Assembly: GCA_025056965.1 (NCBI GenBank)
Contig: JANWVF010000054.1
Coordinates: 1-33,250, forward strand
DNA: 33,250 nucleotides
Direction: 5' to 3'
Origin: Thermoflexales bacterium
GTDB taxonomy: Bacteria; Chloroflexota; Anaerolineae; J036; Brachytrichaceae
Part shown: one piece after another, positions 14,409-22,092 of the stretch
Numbering within the stretch: the first letter of the stretch is position 1
Layout of the letters: each line of letters begins with the position of its first letter
Notes under the pieces: model-generated
The model's database searches: none
Seen by the model: only the letters and a program-made list of their open reading frames with translations
Told to the model about the DNA's origin: nothing
Program-made: the position numbers and the translations under genes

Positions 14409-15240
14409 TGGGTTCTAAGAGGGCCAATTTGGAAGAGCTAAGGCGCGACCGCGCCAAGCTCACATACTCCTGCTTGATATCAATCCCCACCGAATTGCGC
14501 CCCAGCTTCTGAGCGGCTTCGCAGGTTGTGCCTGAGCCGACGAAAGGATCGAGCACCCAGTCCCCTGCCTCGGTGAAGAGCTTGATAAACCATTCCGGTA
14601 GAGCCAAGGGAAAGGCAGCGCTGTGATTTTTATTCCCCGTCTCCGTAGCGAGGTGGAGGACGTTGGTCGGATAGGCGAGGTCGCGATTGAGCCAGTTAGC
14701 AATGTTCTTGCCGAAGCCGCTGCCTACTCGCGAGTCGAAGCGCACGACGTCGTTCTTGCCGAGCGACTTCAGGCGCGTCTCCGCCCATTCGCCCATCGGG
14801 ACGCGGACGGCATCCTGGAACATCTTGAACTTCTTCTGCTTGTTGAATTGGAGGCAGCGTTCCCAGGCATCCCGAAAGCGATTCGGCCATTTACCGGGAT
14901 AGCAATTCTTTTTGTGCCAGATGTATTCCTCGGTCCACAACCAGCCTTGACGACGCAAAGCCAAGATCAGCTCCAGCACATACGTATGCCGCTCGCCGTT
15001 CACAACCTTCTCTTTGATGTTCAGGATGAATGTGCCGCTCGGCTTGAGCACGCGCATGAACTGTTCGGCGCGCGGGAGGAACCAATCCACATACGCATCT
15101 GGATGAATGCCGCCGTATGTCCTGGCCCTGCTGTCCGCATACGGCGGCGAAGTGATGATCAGGTCAAAGGACTCGTCGGCGAATGACCGCAGCACCTCGA
15201 GGCAATCGCCATGAATCAGCTCGGTCTTGATCTCGCGCAT
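14344..15240 (-). CDS. Type II DNA methyltransferase, beta-class, probably N4-cytosine
   Basis: A 298-residue methyltransferase with motif IV TSPPY (30-34) near the N-terminus and the S-adenosylmethionine motif DPFVGSGTT (231-239) near the C-terminus, the beta-class order. An SPPY motif usually indicates N4-cytosine, but N6-adenine cannot be excluded. The target-recognition region should lie around residues 80-215. It protects the site cut by the endonuclease encoded just downstream; their genes overlap by 65 bases, so methylase is translated first. TATAGT lies about 21 bases upstream of the ATG on the minus strand and may be its -10 box. No controller (C) protein gene is present. Confidence 0.88.
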   Translation of the reverse strand: MREIKTELIHGDCLEVLRSFADESFDLIITSPPYADSRARTYGGIHPDAYVDWFLPRAEQFMRVLKPSGTFILNIKEKVVNGERHTYVLELILALRRQGWLWTEEYIWHKKNCYPGKWPNRFRDAWERCLQFNKQKKFKMFQDAVRVPMGEWAETRLKSLGKNDVVRFDSRVGSGFGKNIANWLNRDLAYPTNVLHLATETGNKNHSAAFPLALPEWFIKLFTEAGDWVLDPFVGSGTTCEAAQKLGRNSVGIDIKQEYVSLARSRLSSSKLALLEPSEQYVADNGRSAHQIHRAEHP

Positions 15241-15279
15241 GTTTCTGGATGGAAAGCGACTATACCGCGAATGCGGCGA

Positions 15280-15513
15280 TTAATCACCCATCAGCCGATA
15301 AGCCGATGCATAGCCGGCCACCAACCCGAGCGCCAGCATCGCTAAGCCAAAGAGGCGATATAGGCGCAAGGTGAACTTCTCGCCGCGCCGCTCGAGCAGG
15401 CGTTTGCCCAGCGGATCGTATTTCACCAGCTCGTCCAACGGCCGGCGCAATGCCGCGAAGCCGTTGACGAGCAAAATAAAGGAAATCAATACCCCGACGA
15501 TTCCAATGATCAT
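15280..15513 (-). CDS. Small two-helix membrane protein
   Basis: A 77-residue protein from the internal ATG at 15513, which begins MIIGIVGVLISFILLVNGF. A longer version from 15561 adds 16 residues of unlikely sequence. Two hydrophobic segments (about 2-20 and 53-70) flank a basic cytoplasmic or loop segment (KYDPLGKRLLERRGEKFTLR). No motif or function is recognised. It is followed by the divergent restriction-modification cassette upstream-facing on the same strand and by hemW on the opposite strand, so neither neighbour suggests a role. Confidence 0.5.
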   Translation of the reverse strand: MIIGIVGVLISFILLVNGFAALRRPLDELVKYDPLGKRLLERRGEKFTLRLYRLFGLAMLALGLVAGYASAYRLMGD

Positions 15514-15622
15514 GTCGGCTCTACCCGGCTCAAGTAAACCATAAATCGGCGCAGGCGTCACTCACGATAGCGAAGCAGCGCATGACGATAGAATGAACAT
15601 CGTTCACCCGGCTCAATCTGCG

Positions 15623-16765
15623 ATGAACACCGGCATTTACCTGCACATCCCTTTTTGCCGCGCGCGGTGCAGCTATTGCGACTTCAACACCTACGTCGGC
15701 TTGGAAGCGCTGTTCGAGCCGTACGTCCGCGCGTTGCAACAGGAGATTCGCGCTCAGGCTGAGGCAGGCGGGACGCGGGCTCGCCCGCCGGCCAGCACGA
15801 TCTTCTTCGGCGGCGGCACGCCTTCGCTCTTGAGCGCCAGCCAGATCGGCGACTTGATACGCGCCTGCCGCGAGACCTTCGACTTGCCCGAGCATGGTGA
15901 AATTACGGTAGAGTGCAACCCCGGCACGGTGAGCGTGGACTACTTATGCGCCCTGCGCGTCGAGGGCGTCAATCGCCTGAGCTTTGGCGCACAGAGCGCC
16001 GACCCCGACGAGCTGCGCCTGCTTGGCCGTGAGCACGGCTGGGATGAAGTATGCGCGGCGATCGCAGCTGCACGCGCAGCCGGTTTCGACAACGTCAACC
16101 TCGACTTGATCTTCGGCCTGCCATACCAATCGCTTGAGTCTTGGCAGCGCACGGTCGAGGCAGCGCTCGAACTGGCCCCCGATCACATCTCGCTCTACGC
16201 CCTCACCATCGAGGTCGGCACGCCGATGCACGATTGGACGCGCCGCGGTGAGGTTCCCCTGCCCGACCCAGACCTAGCCGCCGACATGTATGCGTTTGCC
16301 GAACAGGCCTTGGGCACGGCCGGCTTCGAGCACTACGAGATCTCGAACTGGTGCAAGCCCGGCCGCGCATGCGCGCACAACCTGATCTACTGGCGCAACG
16401 AGCCATACTACGGCTTGGGCGCTGGGGCGCATGGCTCGACGATCAGACGGCGCTACTGGAAGGTCAAGCGGCCGGCCGACTACATCGCGCGCGTCATGCA
16501 GGGCGCGCCGGTTGAGCTGGGCAGCGAAGAGATTGACGAAGCGACCTCGCGCGGCGAGACGATGATGCTCGGGCTGCGCTTGCTCAACGAAGGTGTGGAT
16601 CAGGCGCGCTTCGCCGCACGCTACGGCGCGCCGATCGCTCACTTCTATGCGTCCGCGCTGGAGCAAGGTGTCGCGTTAGGCCTGCTGGAAGTGACCGACG
16701 AACGCATCCGCCTGACAGAGCGCAGGCGGTTCATCAGCAATCAAGCCATGCGCCTGTTCCTATAG
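15623..16765 (+). CDS. hemW: Radical SAM heme chaperone HemW
   Basis: From the ATG at 15623 the protein has 380 residues and opens MNTGIYLHIPFCRARCSYC, the typical HemW start. An ATG ten codons upstream is possible but adds an unlike sequence. The CxxxCxxC cluster (Cys12, Cys16, Cys19) binds 4Fe-4S, and FFGGGTPSLL follows. HemW binds heme and passes it to acceptor proteins; older annotation calls it oxygen-independent coproporphyrinogen oxidase-like. The extra C-terminal helical part (about 290-380, with ETMMLGLRLLNEGVD) belongs to HemW. It points plus strand after a short gap from a divergent small membrane gene. Confidence 0.92.
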   Translation: MNTGIYLHIPFCRARCSYCDFNTYVGLEALFEPYVRALQQEIRAQAEAGGTRARPPASTIFFGGGTPSLLSASQIGDLIRACRETFDLPEHGEITVECNPGTVSVDYLCALRVEGVNRLSFGAQSADPDELRLLGREHGWDEVCAAIAAARAAGFDNVNLDLIFGLPYQSLESWQRTVEAALELAPDHISLYALTIEVGTPMHDWTRRGEVPLPDPDLAADMYAFAEQALGTAGFEHYEISNWCKPGRACAHNLIYWRNEPYYGLGAGAHGSTIRRRYWKVKRPADYIARVMQGAPVELGSEEIDEATSRGETMMLGLRLLNEGVDQARFAARYGAPIAHFYASALEQGVALGLLEVTDERIRLTERRRFISNQAMRLFL

Positions 16766-16833
16766 CCTGCGGCGACGCGACGGGCGCACATTGCCTAGGG
16801 CTGCCGGCAGCAAAAGGCGAGCCTGTAACTTTT

Positions 16834-18180
16834 ATGGAAGAAAGGTTGTTGATCGAGCGCGTTGATGCCTGGCTCGACGCGCACACCGAAGAGCTGATCG
16901 AGACGCTCAGCGCGCTCGTGAGCATTCCCAGCGTCGTCGGCCACGAGGCCGAGGCCCAGGCCTTCATGCAGGATCGCTACTCGGCAGCCGGGCTGGATGT
17001 GGACGTCTTCGAGGCAGACCGCGAAGTGCTGCGCCGGCATCCGGCATTCGTGGATTCGGGTTTGCCCTTCGATGGACGGCCGAACGTGGTTGGCATATGG
17101 GCCGGCGCGGGCGGCGGGCGGTCGCTCATCCTCAACGGTCACAGCGACGTCGTCTCCCCCGAACCGCTGAGCGCTTGGCTGGTAGATCCGTTTGCCGGGC
17201 GAATCCTTCCCGCCGACGGGTCGTCGCAAGTTGCGGGGTCATCGGTGGGCAGCTATGGCCGTCTATACGGTCGCGGCGCGCAGGACATGAAGAGTGGGCT
17301 GGTCGCCAATTTGTTCGCGGTGCGCGCGCTGAAGGAAATCGGCGTCCGCCTGCAGGGCGACTTGATCCTCCAGAGCACGATTGAAGAGGAGGCCGGCGGT
17401 GGCGGCGGCACGCTGGCGTGCTTCGTGCGCGGCTACTTGGCCGACGGCTTCATCGCGACCGAGCCGCACTGGCACGACATCGCCATCGCTCACCCCGGCA
17501 TCCTGTACTTCCGCGTCGTAGTCGAAGGCCGGAGCGCTCACGCCGGCCGAGCGCACCACGGCGTGAACGCCGCCGTTGAGATGGCGCCGATCATCAGCAT
17601 GTTGGGCGAGTGGGACCGCGAGCGCGCCGCCACCCGGCACCACGAGCTATTCGAGCGGCTCGATCCCACTGCCCGGCGCTCTTGCCACCTGAACGTAGGC
17701 GTAGTGCGCGCCGGGGACTGGCCTTCGACGGTGCCCGGGCGCGCCGAGATCGAGGTGCGCATGTCGTTCATCCCCGGCGAGACCGAGGCGAGCATTAAGC
17801 GCGAGATTGCCGAACGGGTCGGCGCGGTCGCGCAGCGCAGCGCTTGGCTGCGCGACCATCCGCCGCGCATCGAGTTCTTTGGCTGGCACACCGATCCGTG
17901 GTTGCAGGACGAACGCCACCCGTTCGTCCAGGCGTTCGCCGAGTGCGTGCGCGAGATGCGCCGCTCGGTCGGCCGGCCACCGCCAATCATCGCCGGCATC
18001 ACCGCCGGGCTGGACACCCGCTTCGCCGGCCAGTTCGGTGTGCCGGCTCTGGCCTGGGGACCGGACGGCGCCGGCCTACATGGGGCGAACGAATACGTCG
18101 AACTGGACTCAGTGATTGAGGTCACGCGAACCCTGGCGATTTTCGCTGCGCGCTGGTGCGGCATAGCCCATGCGAGTTAA
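16834..18180 (+). CDS. M20-family metallopeptidase (ArgE/DapE/acetylornithine deacetylase type)
   Basis: A 448-residue dizinc hydrolase. Metal ligands in expected places: His103-Ser-Asp105, Asp151 in GRGAQDMKSG, catalytic Glu185 and metal Glu186 in STIEEEAGG, Glu210, and a C-terminal His in GLHGANEYVEL. The middle part (about 225-330, from RVVVEGRSAHAGR) is the dimerisation or lid domain. It removes acyl or N-terminal groups from amino acids or peptides. Resemblance to ArgE, DapE and carboxypeptidases is about equal, so the substrate is left open. It lies 68 bases after hemW on the same strand and its end overlaps no gene, although the next gene starts 20 bases later. Confidence 0.88.
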   Translation: MEERLLIERVDAWLDAHTEELIETLSALVSIPSVVGHEAEAQAFMQDRYSAAGLDVDVFEADREVLRRHPAFVDSGLPFDGRPNVVGIWAGAGGGRSLILNGHSDVVSPEPLSAWLVDPFAGRILPADGSSQVAGSSVGSYGRLYGRGAQDMKSGLVANLFAVRALKEIGVRLQGDLILQSTIEEEAGGGGGTLACFVRGYLADGFIATEPHWHDIAIAHPGILYFRVVVEGRSAHAGRAHHGVNAAVEMAPIISMLGEWDRERAATRHHELFERLDPTARRSCHLNVGVVRAGDWPSTVPGRAEIEVRMSFIPGETEASIKREIAERVGAVAQRSAWLRDHPPRIEFFGWHTDPWLQDERHPFVQAFAECVREMRRSVGRPPPIIAGITAGLDTRFAGQFGVPALAWGPDGAGLHGANEYVELDSVIEVTRTLAIFAARWCGIAHAS

Positions 18181-18200
18181 CGGCAACGCTTGATCCAAAG

Positions 18201-18725
18201 ATGACCACGAGCTTTAGGGCGATCCTAGGTGACCATATACAGCGCTATCCCCTAATGCAGGCGGAAGACATCTACAAACTGCTGCACCAGGCATGTCTGG
18301 GCAGCGAGCATGCCGTGCAGGATTTAGACGGCGTCCGGCGCTGGCTGACGCGCGAGCTGGCAGAGATGGACACAGGCCCGGATGACCCCCTGATTGATCC
18401 TATCTCGCCCGACGGGCGTATCGTGCGCATACACTTGCGCCCCTATGTGGCCGCCGGCCTCGATCCGGCGCATCTTTTAGAAGCGTTCGTGCGCACCGCC
18501 AACCACTATCGCGGGCCACGCGACGAGCTAGAGCGCGCGCTGGAGGAGGCGATCGCGCTGGCCGAAGCTAGAGTGCTGCCATGCGACGCGAGGCATCTGC
18601 GCGAGCTGAGCCGAGGATTGGCGGCGCAGGGCTTCCCGGCCATCCACCATTCAGACGTCTACGTGCACGCATATCGTCCGGCCTATCGCGTGGTCGCACG
18701 GGCATATCTGCGCGCGCTGGGATGA
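18201..18725 (+). CDS. Uncharacterised conserved 174-residue protein
   Basis: Translation from the ATG at 18201 gives a 174-residue soluble protein beginning MTTSFRAILGDHIQRYPLMQ. An earlier ATG at 18156 would add 15 residues and overlap the M20 gene. Its strongest stretch, about 16-38, reads YPLMQAEDIYKLLHQACLGS and continues EHAV. The end (about 145-167, FPAIHHSDVYVHAYRPAYRVV) is also ordered and rich in aromatic residues, two His and Tyr. I recall similar sequences in Chloroflexi and Bacteroidetes but no function. The last 43 bases overlap the convergent LysR gene. It may be co-transcribed with the M20 peptidase upstream. Confidence 0.65.
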   Translation: MTTSFRAILGDHIQRYPLMQAEDIYKLLHQACLGSEHAVQDLDGVRRWLTRELAEMDTGPDDPLIDPISPDGRIVRIHLRPYVAAGLDPAHLLEAFVRTANHYRGPRDELERALEEAIALAEARVLPCDARHLRELSRGLAAQGFPAIHHSDVYVHAYRPAYRVVARAYLRALG

Positions 18726-19636
18726 GGCCGGCGCGCGTGCGCATCGTGCACGCAAGCATCGGCAAAGGTCAGGAAGGCACGCGCGATCGGCGAGAGCGGC
18801 GACGACTTGTCCCACACCGCCCGGAGCGCGCGCGTGAGCAGGACATCCGTGTGCAACGCCCGCAGCGAACCGGCCTGTAACTCGGCGCGCACGGCATAGG
18901 CCGGCAAGACGGCGAGCGCTGCGCTGCCGATCACCGAACGCTTGATCGCCTCGAGGTTATCGAACTCGGCAGCCACGCGCGGGCGTGCGCCGTGCGCCTC
19001 TAGGACATGATCCAACCAGAGACGCGACTGACTGCCGGGTTGGCGCATCACGAATGCCTGGCCGTCCAGCTCGTGCAGCGCGACCGACTCACGCGCCCAG
19101 AACGCATGTTTAGGCCCGACCAGGACATACTGCGGCACCTCGCACAACACCTCGGCATCTAGCCGCGCGGCATCGGCGGCGTCCAAGTCCCCTTCAACAA
19201 AGCCCAGGTCTAGCAGGCGAGCAGCCAACTGCGCGGCAATACCGGGGGTCGTCGCCGTCTGTGCCGTCACAACAAGTTGCGGGTAGCGCTCCTGAAAGTC
19301 GCGGATCCAGTCGGGCAGCAGGTATGCGCTGACGCCGGGGGTCGCGCCGATGTTCAGTTGGCCGCCGGCGAGGTTCGCCACGTTGAGCACGGCGCTTTTC
19401 GCCTCGGCGACCAGCGCGAAGATGCGCTGTGTGTAATCGAGTAGGGTGCGCCCTTCAGCAGTGAGCGCGACACCGCGCCGCCCGCGCCGGAACAGTCGAA
19501 CGCCTAATGCGTCCTCTAGCTCACGAATGTGCTGGCTGACGGCCGGCTGCGACATCAGCAAGCGCGCAGCTGCTGCGCTAAAGCTGCCTGCTTGCGCCAC
19601 CTGCGCGAAGATTTGTAGTTTGTGGAGGTCGAGCAT
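18683..19636 (-). CDS. LysR-family transcriptional regulator
   Basis: A 317-residue LysR-type regulator. The N-terminal winged helix-turn-helix (about 1-60) reads LDLHKLQIFAQVAQAGSFSAAA, then LLMSQPAVSQHIRELEDALG. A helix links it to the periplasmic-binding-like effector domain (about 90-295). It resembles CysL/CbbR-type regulators, but the effector is unknown. It is transcribed divergently from the MocA-like gene, and the 89 bases between them hold a near-perfect palindrome, so it probably controls that gene and itself. The C-terminal 15 residues are basic and low complexity, and the stop lies inside the convergent uncharacterised gene. Confidence 0.9.
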   Translation of the reverse strand: MLDLHKLQIFAQVAQAGSFSAAAARLLMSQPAVSQHIRELEDALGVRLFRRGRRGVALTAEGRTLLDYTQRIFALVAEAKSAVLNVANLAGGQLNIGATPGVSAYLLPDWIRDFQERYPQLVVTAQTATTPGIAAQLAARLLDLGFVEGDLDAADAARLDAEVLCEVPQYVLVGPKHAFWARESVALHELDGQAFVMRQPGSQSRLWLDHVLEAHGARPRVAAEFDNLEAIKRSVIGSAALAVLPAYAVRAELQAGSLRALHTDVLLTRALRAVWDKSSPLSPIARAFLTFADACVHDAHARRPHPSARRYARATTR

Positions 19637-19696
19637 CCTTGATGTTCCCAGCCTCGCATCGCGCCGAGTTCACCTCGGCTTAGCCGTCGGCAGGCT

Positions 19697-19717
19697 GCCG
19701 ATTCTATAGAATTCGGC
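19697..19717. promoter_or_regulatory. Candidate LysR operator: near-perfect palindrome
   Basis: ATTCTATAGAAT at 19701-19712 is a perfect 12-base palindrome. It extends to GCCGATTCTA and TAGAATTCGGC with a single extra base on one side. TAGAAT reads as a -10 box on both strands, so divergent promoters may overlap it. It sits 13 bases before the MocA-like ATG (19726) and about 65 bases from the LysR ATG (19636). The site fits the usual dyad architecture of LysR targets, though an exact T-N11-A is not evident. Confidence 0.5.
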
Positions 19718-19725
19718 TTAGCACA

Positions 19726-20343
19726 ATGCCATTCAAGCCCATTGCGGCGATTGTCCTAGCTGCCGGCACCTCATCGCGCTATCAGGGTGCGAATAAGCTA
19801 TTGCTACCCTTCAAGGGCAGCACGGTGATCCGCAACACGGTTCAGGCCGCTCACGACGCCGGCATAGCGCACCTCGTAGTCGTCACCGGTCATGAGCGCG
19901 AACGCATCGAGGCGGAGTTACGAACGCTGCCGGTGACGTTCGTGCACAACTCGCACTACCTTGAGGGCGAGATGCTCTCTTCCGTCAAGGCCGGCTTGGC
20001 TTACTTGGAAGGGAGCGACGTCCAGGCAGCGTTCATCACGCCCGGCGATCAACCGTTGTTGCCGGCCTGGCTCTTCCGGCGCATGCGACAAGCCTTCGAG
20101 CAAGGCTGCGGCGCGATCATCGCACCGAAGTTTGGCGAGCGACGAGGGCATCCGGTGCTCATCGGACGGCAATGGTGGCCGGCTGCGCGCGCGCTGCCCG
20201 AAGGCGCGCAGATGCGCGCGCTGCTGCGCGACCATCCACAAGCAGTAGCGCATATCCTGGTCAACACCGACGCCGTGCTGCTGGACGTAGACACACCTGA
20301 AGCATATCGGCAAGCCCTGGAACGTTCAAGATCCGAGCGCTAA
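19726..20343 (+). CDS. MocA-like molybdenum cofactor nucleotidyltransferase
   Basis: A 205-residue NTP-transferase of the MobA/MocA type. The motif LAAGTSSRYQGANKLLLPFKG (12-32) binds nucleotide; Lys25 fits the conserved lysine. FITPGDQPLLP gives the metal-binding Asp. RGHPVLIG is typical of MocA. It would transfer CMP (or GMP) to molybdopterin to make the cofactor form. No Mo-enzyme gene is in the window, so substrate and role are inferred from family. It is the likely target of the divergent LysR regulator and is transcribed toward cofC, which ends 21 bases away on the other strand. Confidence 0.8.
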   Translation: MPFKPIAAIVLAAGTSSRYQGANKLLLPFKGSTVIRNTVQAAHDAGIAHLVVVTGHERERIEAELRTLPVTFVHNSHYLEGEMLSSVKAGLAYLEGSDVQAAFITPGDQPLLPAWLFRRMRQAFEQGCGAIIAPKFGERRGHPVLIGRQWWPAARALPEGAQMRALLRDHPQAVAHILVNTDAVLLDVDTPEAYRQALERSRSER

Positions 20344-20363
20344 CACCGAACGGCTCACGCCGG

Positions 20364-20993
20364 TCACCACTGCCCCAAATACAGCTCTAGATCATCGGGC
20401 AGATCCAGGTCGAGACAGATCGAGTCGGAGCGAAACCAGATCGGTTGAATGCCGCGGGCCAGAGCGCGCCGGGCGTGCCGCAGCGCACTGTTCGCTCCGA
20501 ACCCGAAGTCAATCACGTCGGGCGGCTTGAGCAAGAGCGCGTTGGTGCCGCGGCCGTGGCGGTCGGGCGCGATCACGACGCAGCGCCCGTCGGCCTGCCG
20601 AGCAGCCGACACGATCGCCTGCACATCCGCGGTGCTCAGCGCAGCCAGGTCGGAAGGCAACACTAACACCGCCGCAGCGTGCGCATATTGCGCGCGAGCC
20701 TCGCGCAGCGCCGCGTTCAAGCCGCGCCGGTGCTCGCGCAGGTGTGCCACCCGCCAACACGCAGCCCATGCCGCTACTTGCGCATCGCGGCTGATGATGA
20801 CGATATCAGCGACGCCCGGAACAGCTCGCAACGTGTATACGATGTGCCGAAGCGAGTCATGCGTCAGCTCGACTCGGCGCGCCAGGTCGAGCTGCTCCTT
20901 TAAGCGAGACTTGGCGTGGATCAGCGGCTTGACCGGAATGAAGGCCGTGACGCTGAAGCCGACTTCATCGCAGGTGGCGTCATCGGTCTGCAT
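20364..20993 (-). CDS. cofC: 2-phospho-L-lactate guanylyltransferase (F420 synthesis)
   Basis: From the ATG at 20993 the product is 209 residues, opening with [13 protein letters not shown] followed by FIPVKPLIHAKSRLKEQLD, where IPVKxL-x-AKSRL is the CofC signature. An earlier ATG at 21035 is possible, but it overlaps cofD by 56 bases and adds low-complexity sequence. It activates 2-phospho-L-lactate (or phosphoenolpyruvate) with GTP for F420 assembly. VLPSDLAALSTADV holds the metal-binding Asp. The start overlaps the end of cofD by 14 bases, so cofD-cofC is one unit, supporting the assignment. Confidence 0.9.
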   Translation of the reverse strand: MQTDDATCDEVGFSVTAFIPVKPLIHAKSRLKEQLDLARRVELTHDSLRHIVYTLRAVPGVADIVIISRDAQVAAWAACWRVAHLREHRRGLNAALREARAQYAHAAAVLVLPSDLAALSTADVQAIVSAARQADGRCVVIAPDRHGRGTNALLLKPPDVIDFGFGANSALRHARRALARGIQPIWFRSDSICLDLDLPDDLELYLGQW

Positions 20994-21996
20994 GGGTCGG
21001 TTGGCTGGAGGGTGATTGCGCGGGCGTGGGCGCATTCAGCTTGCAGCCACCCATCTTCTCGGGACGCAAGCGATCGGCAAAAGTGATGACCTCACAGGCC
21101 AAGCGCGCGCGGTCGTCGGCGTCCCGCATGAGCGTGTCAGCCAGTAACACTCCTATGCCCATCGCTTCGATGCGGGGTTGAAATTCGGCATCCCGCTCAT
21201 CGAGCACGAAGCCGTTGAGGAACTCGGCGTAGTGCTGCGCGACTGCCGCCGCCGAGGCCTCGCTGCCGAGCTCGCGCATTAACTTGGCAGCCGGACCTTT
21301 CACCGCCTCGCCGGCGATGATCGGTGTGACAGCGATGATGGGCGCGCTTGCGTTCATCACGGCATCGCGCATGCCCGGGATGGCCAGGATCGGGTCTATG
21401 CTGAGGTACAGGTTGGACGGAGCAATGACGATTGTGTCGGCGGTCTCGATAGCCCGCAGCGCGTCCGGCAGAGGCTCCGCTTCCTCGGCGCCTTCGTAGA
21501 TCAAGCTGCGCACCTCCGGTTGCCACTTCAGCTTGACGAAGTATTCCTGGAAGGCATAGAGCCCCTCGTCGGTATCCACTACGGTGCGCACGCGATCATT
21601 GGTCATCGGCAAGATGCGCGCCTTCACACCTAGGCGTCGGGACAGCGTATGCGTCACTTCGGCGAGGGTAGCGCCGTTGCGCAACATCTGCGTGCGCAGC
21701 AGATGGGTCGCCATGTCTCGATCGCCGATGCGAAACCACGGCGACACGCCGTAGCGCGCAAGCATCTCGAAGTTTTGAAAGGTGTCCCCCGCGATTCCCC
21801 ACCCAGTCTCGGGATTAGCAATGCCGGCCAGCGTATACATCACCGTGTCTAGATCGGGAGAGATATACAGGCCGTACAACTCAAAGTCATCGGCGGTGTT
21901 GACGATGATGGTGAGCGACGCGTCATCCGTGCTGCGCGTCATACCGTCGGCCAGCTTCGCACCACCCACACCACCGGCAAAGACGACGACATTCAT
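20980..21996 (-). CDS. cofD: 2-phospho-L-lactate transferase (F420 synthesis)
   Basis: A 338-residue CofD. The N-terminus [17 protein letters not shown] binds the nucleotide, and [20 protein letters not shown] is the characteristic CofD motif. [11 protein letters not shown] and [15 protein letters not shown] follow in the usual order. It joins the lactyl-2-diphospho-5'-guanosine made by CofC to 7,8-didemethyl-8-hydroxy-5-deazariboflavin (Fo), giving F420-0. Together with the overlapping cofC this indicates the cell makes F420. cofE (glutamyl ligase) and cofG/cofH (Fo synthase) are not in this window. The C-terminal tail (about 318-338) is low complexity. Confidence 0.95.
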   Translation of the reverse strand: MNVVVFAGGVGGAKLADGMTRSTDDASLTIIVNTADDFELYGLYISPDLDTVMYTLAGIANPETGWGIAGDTFQNFEMLARYGVSPWFRIGDRDMATHLLRTQMLRNGATLAEVTHTLSRRLGVKARILPMTNDRVRTVVDTDEGLYAFQEYFVKLKWQPEVRSLIYEGAEEAEPLPDALRAIETADTIVIAPSNLYLSIDPILAIPGMRDAVMNASAPIIAVTPIIAGEAVKGPAAKLMRELGSEASAAAVAQHYAEFLNGFVLDERDAEFQPRIEAMGIGVLLADTLMRDADDRARLACEVITFADRLRPEKMGGCKLNAPTPAQSPSSQPTHADR

Positions 21997-22092
21997 GAGT
22001 TCGATTGTGCGCCAGGCCGGTTAATCGCGCAAGCAAGCATACGGAGTCCGATGTATGGCCCGGGCTTGCATCCGCAGCTCGGCAAGCGCCGA

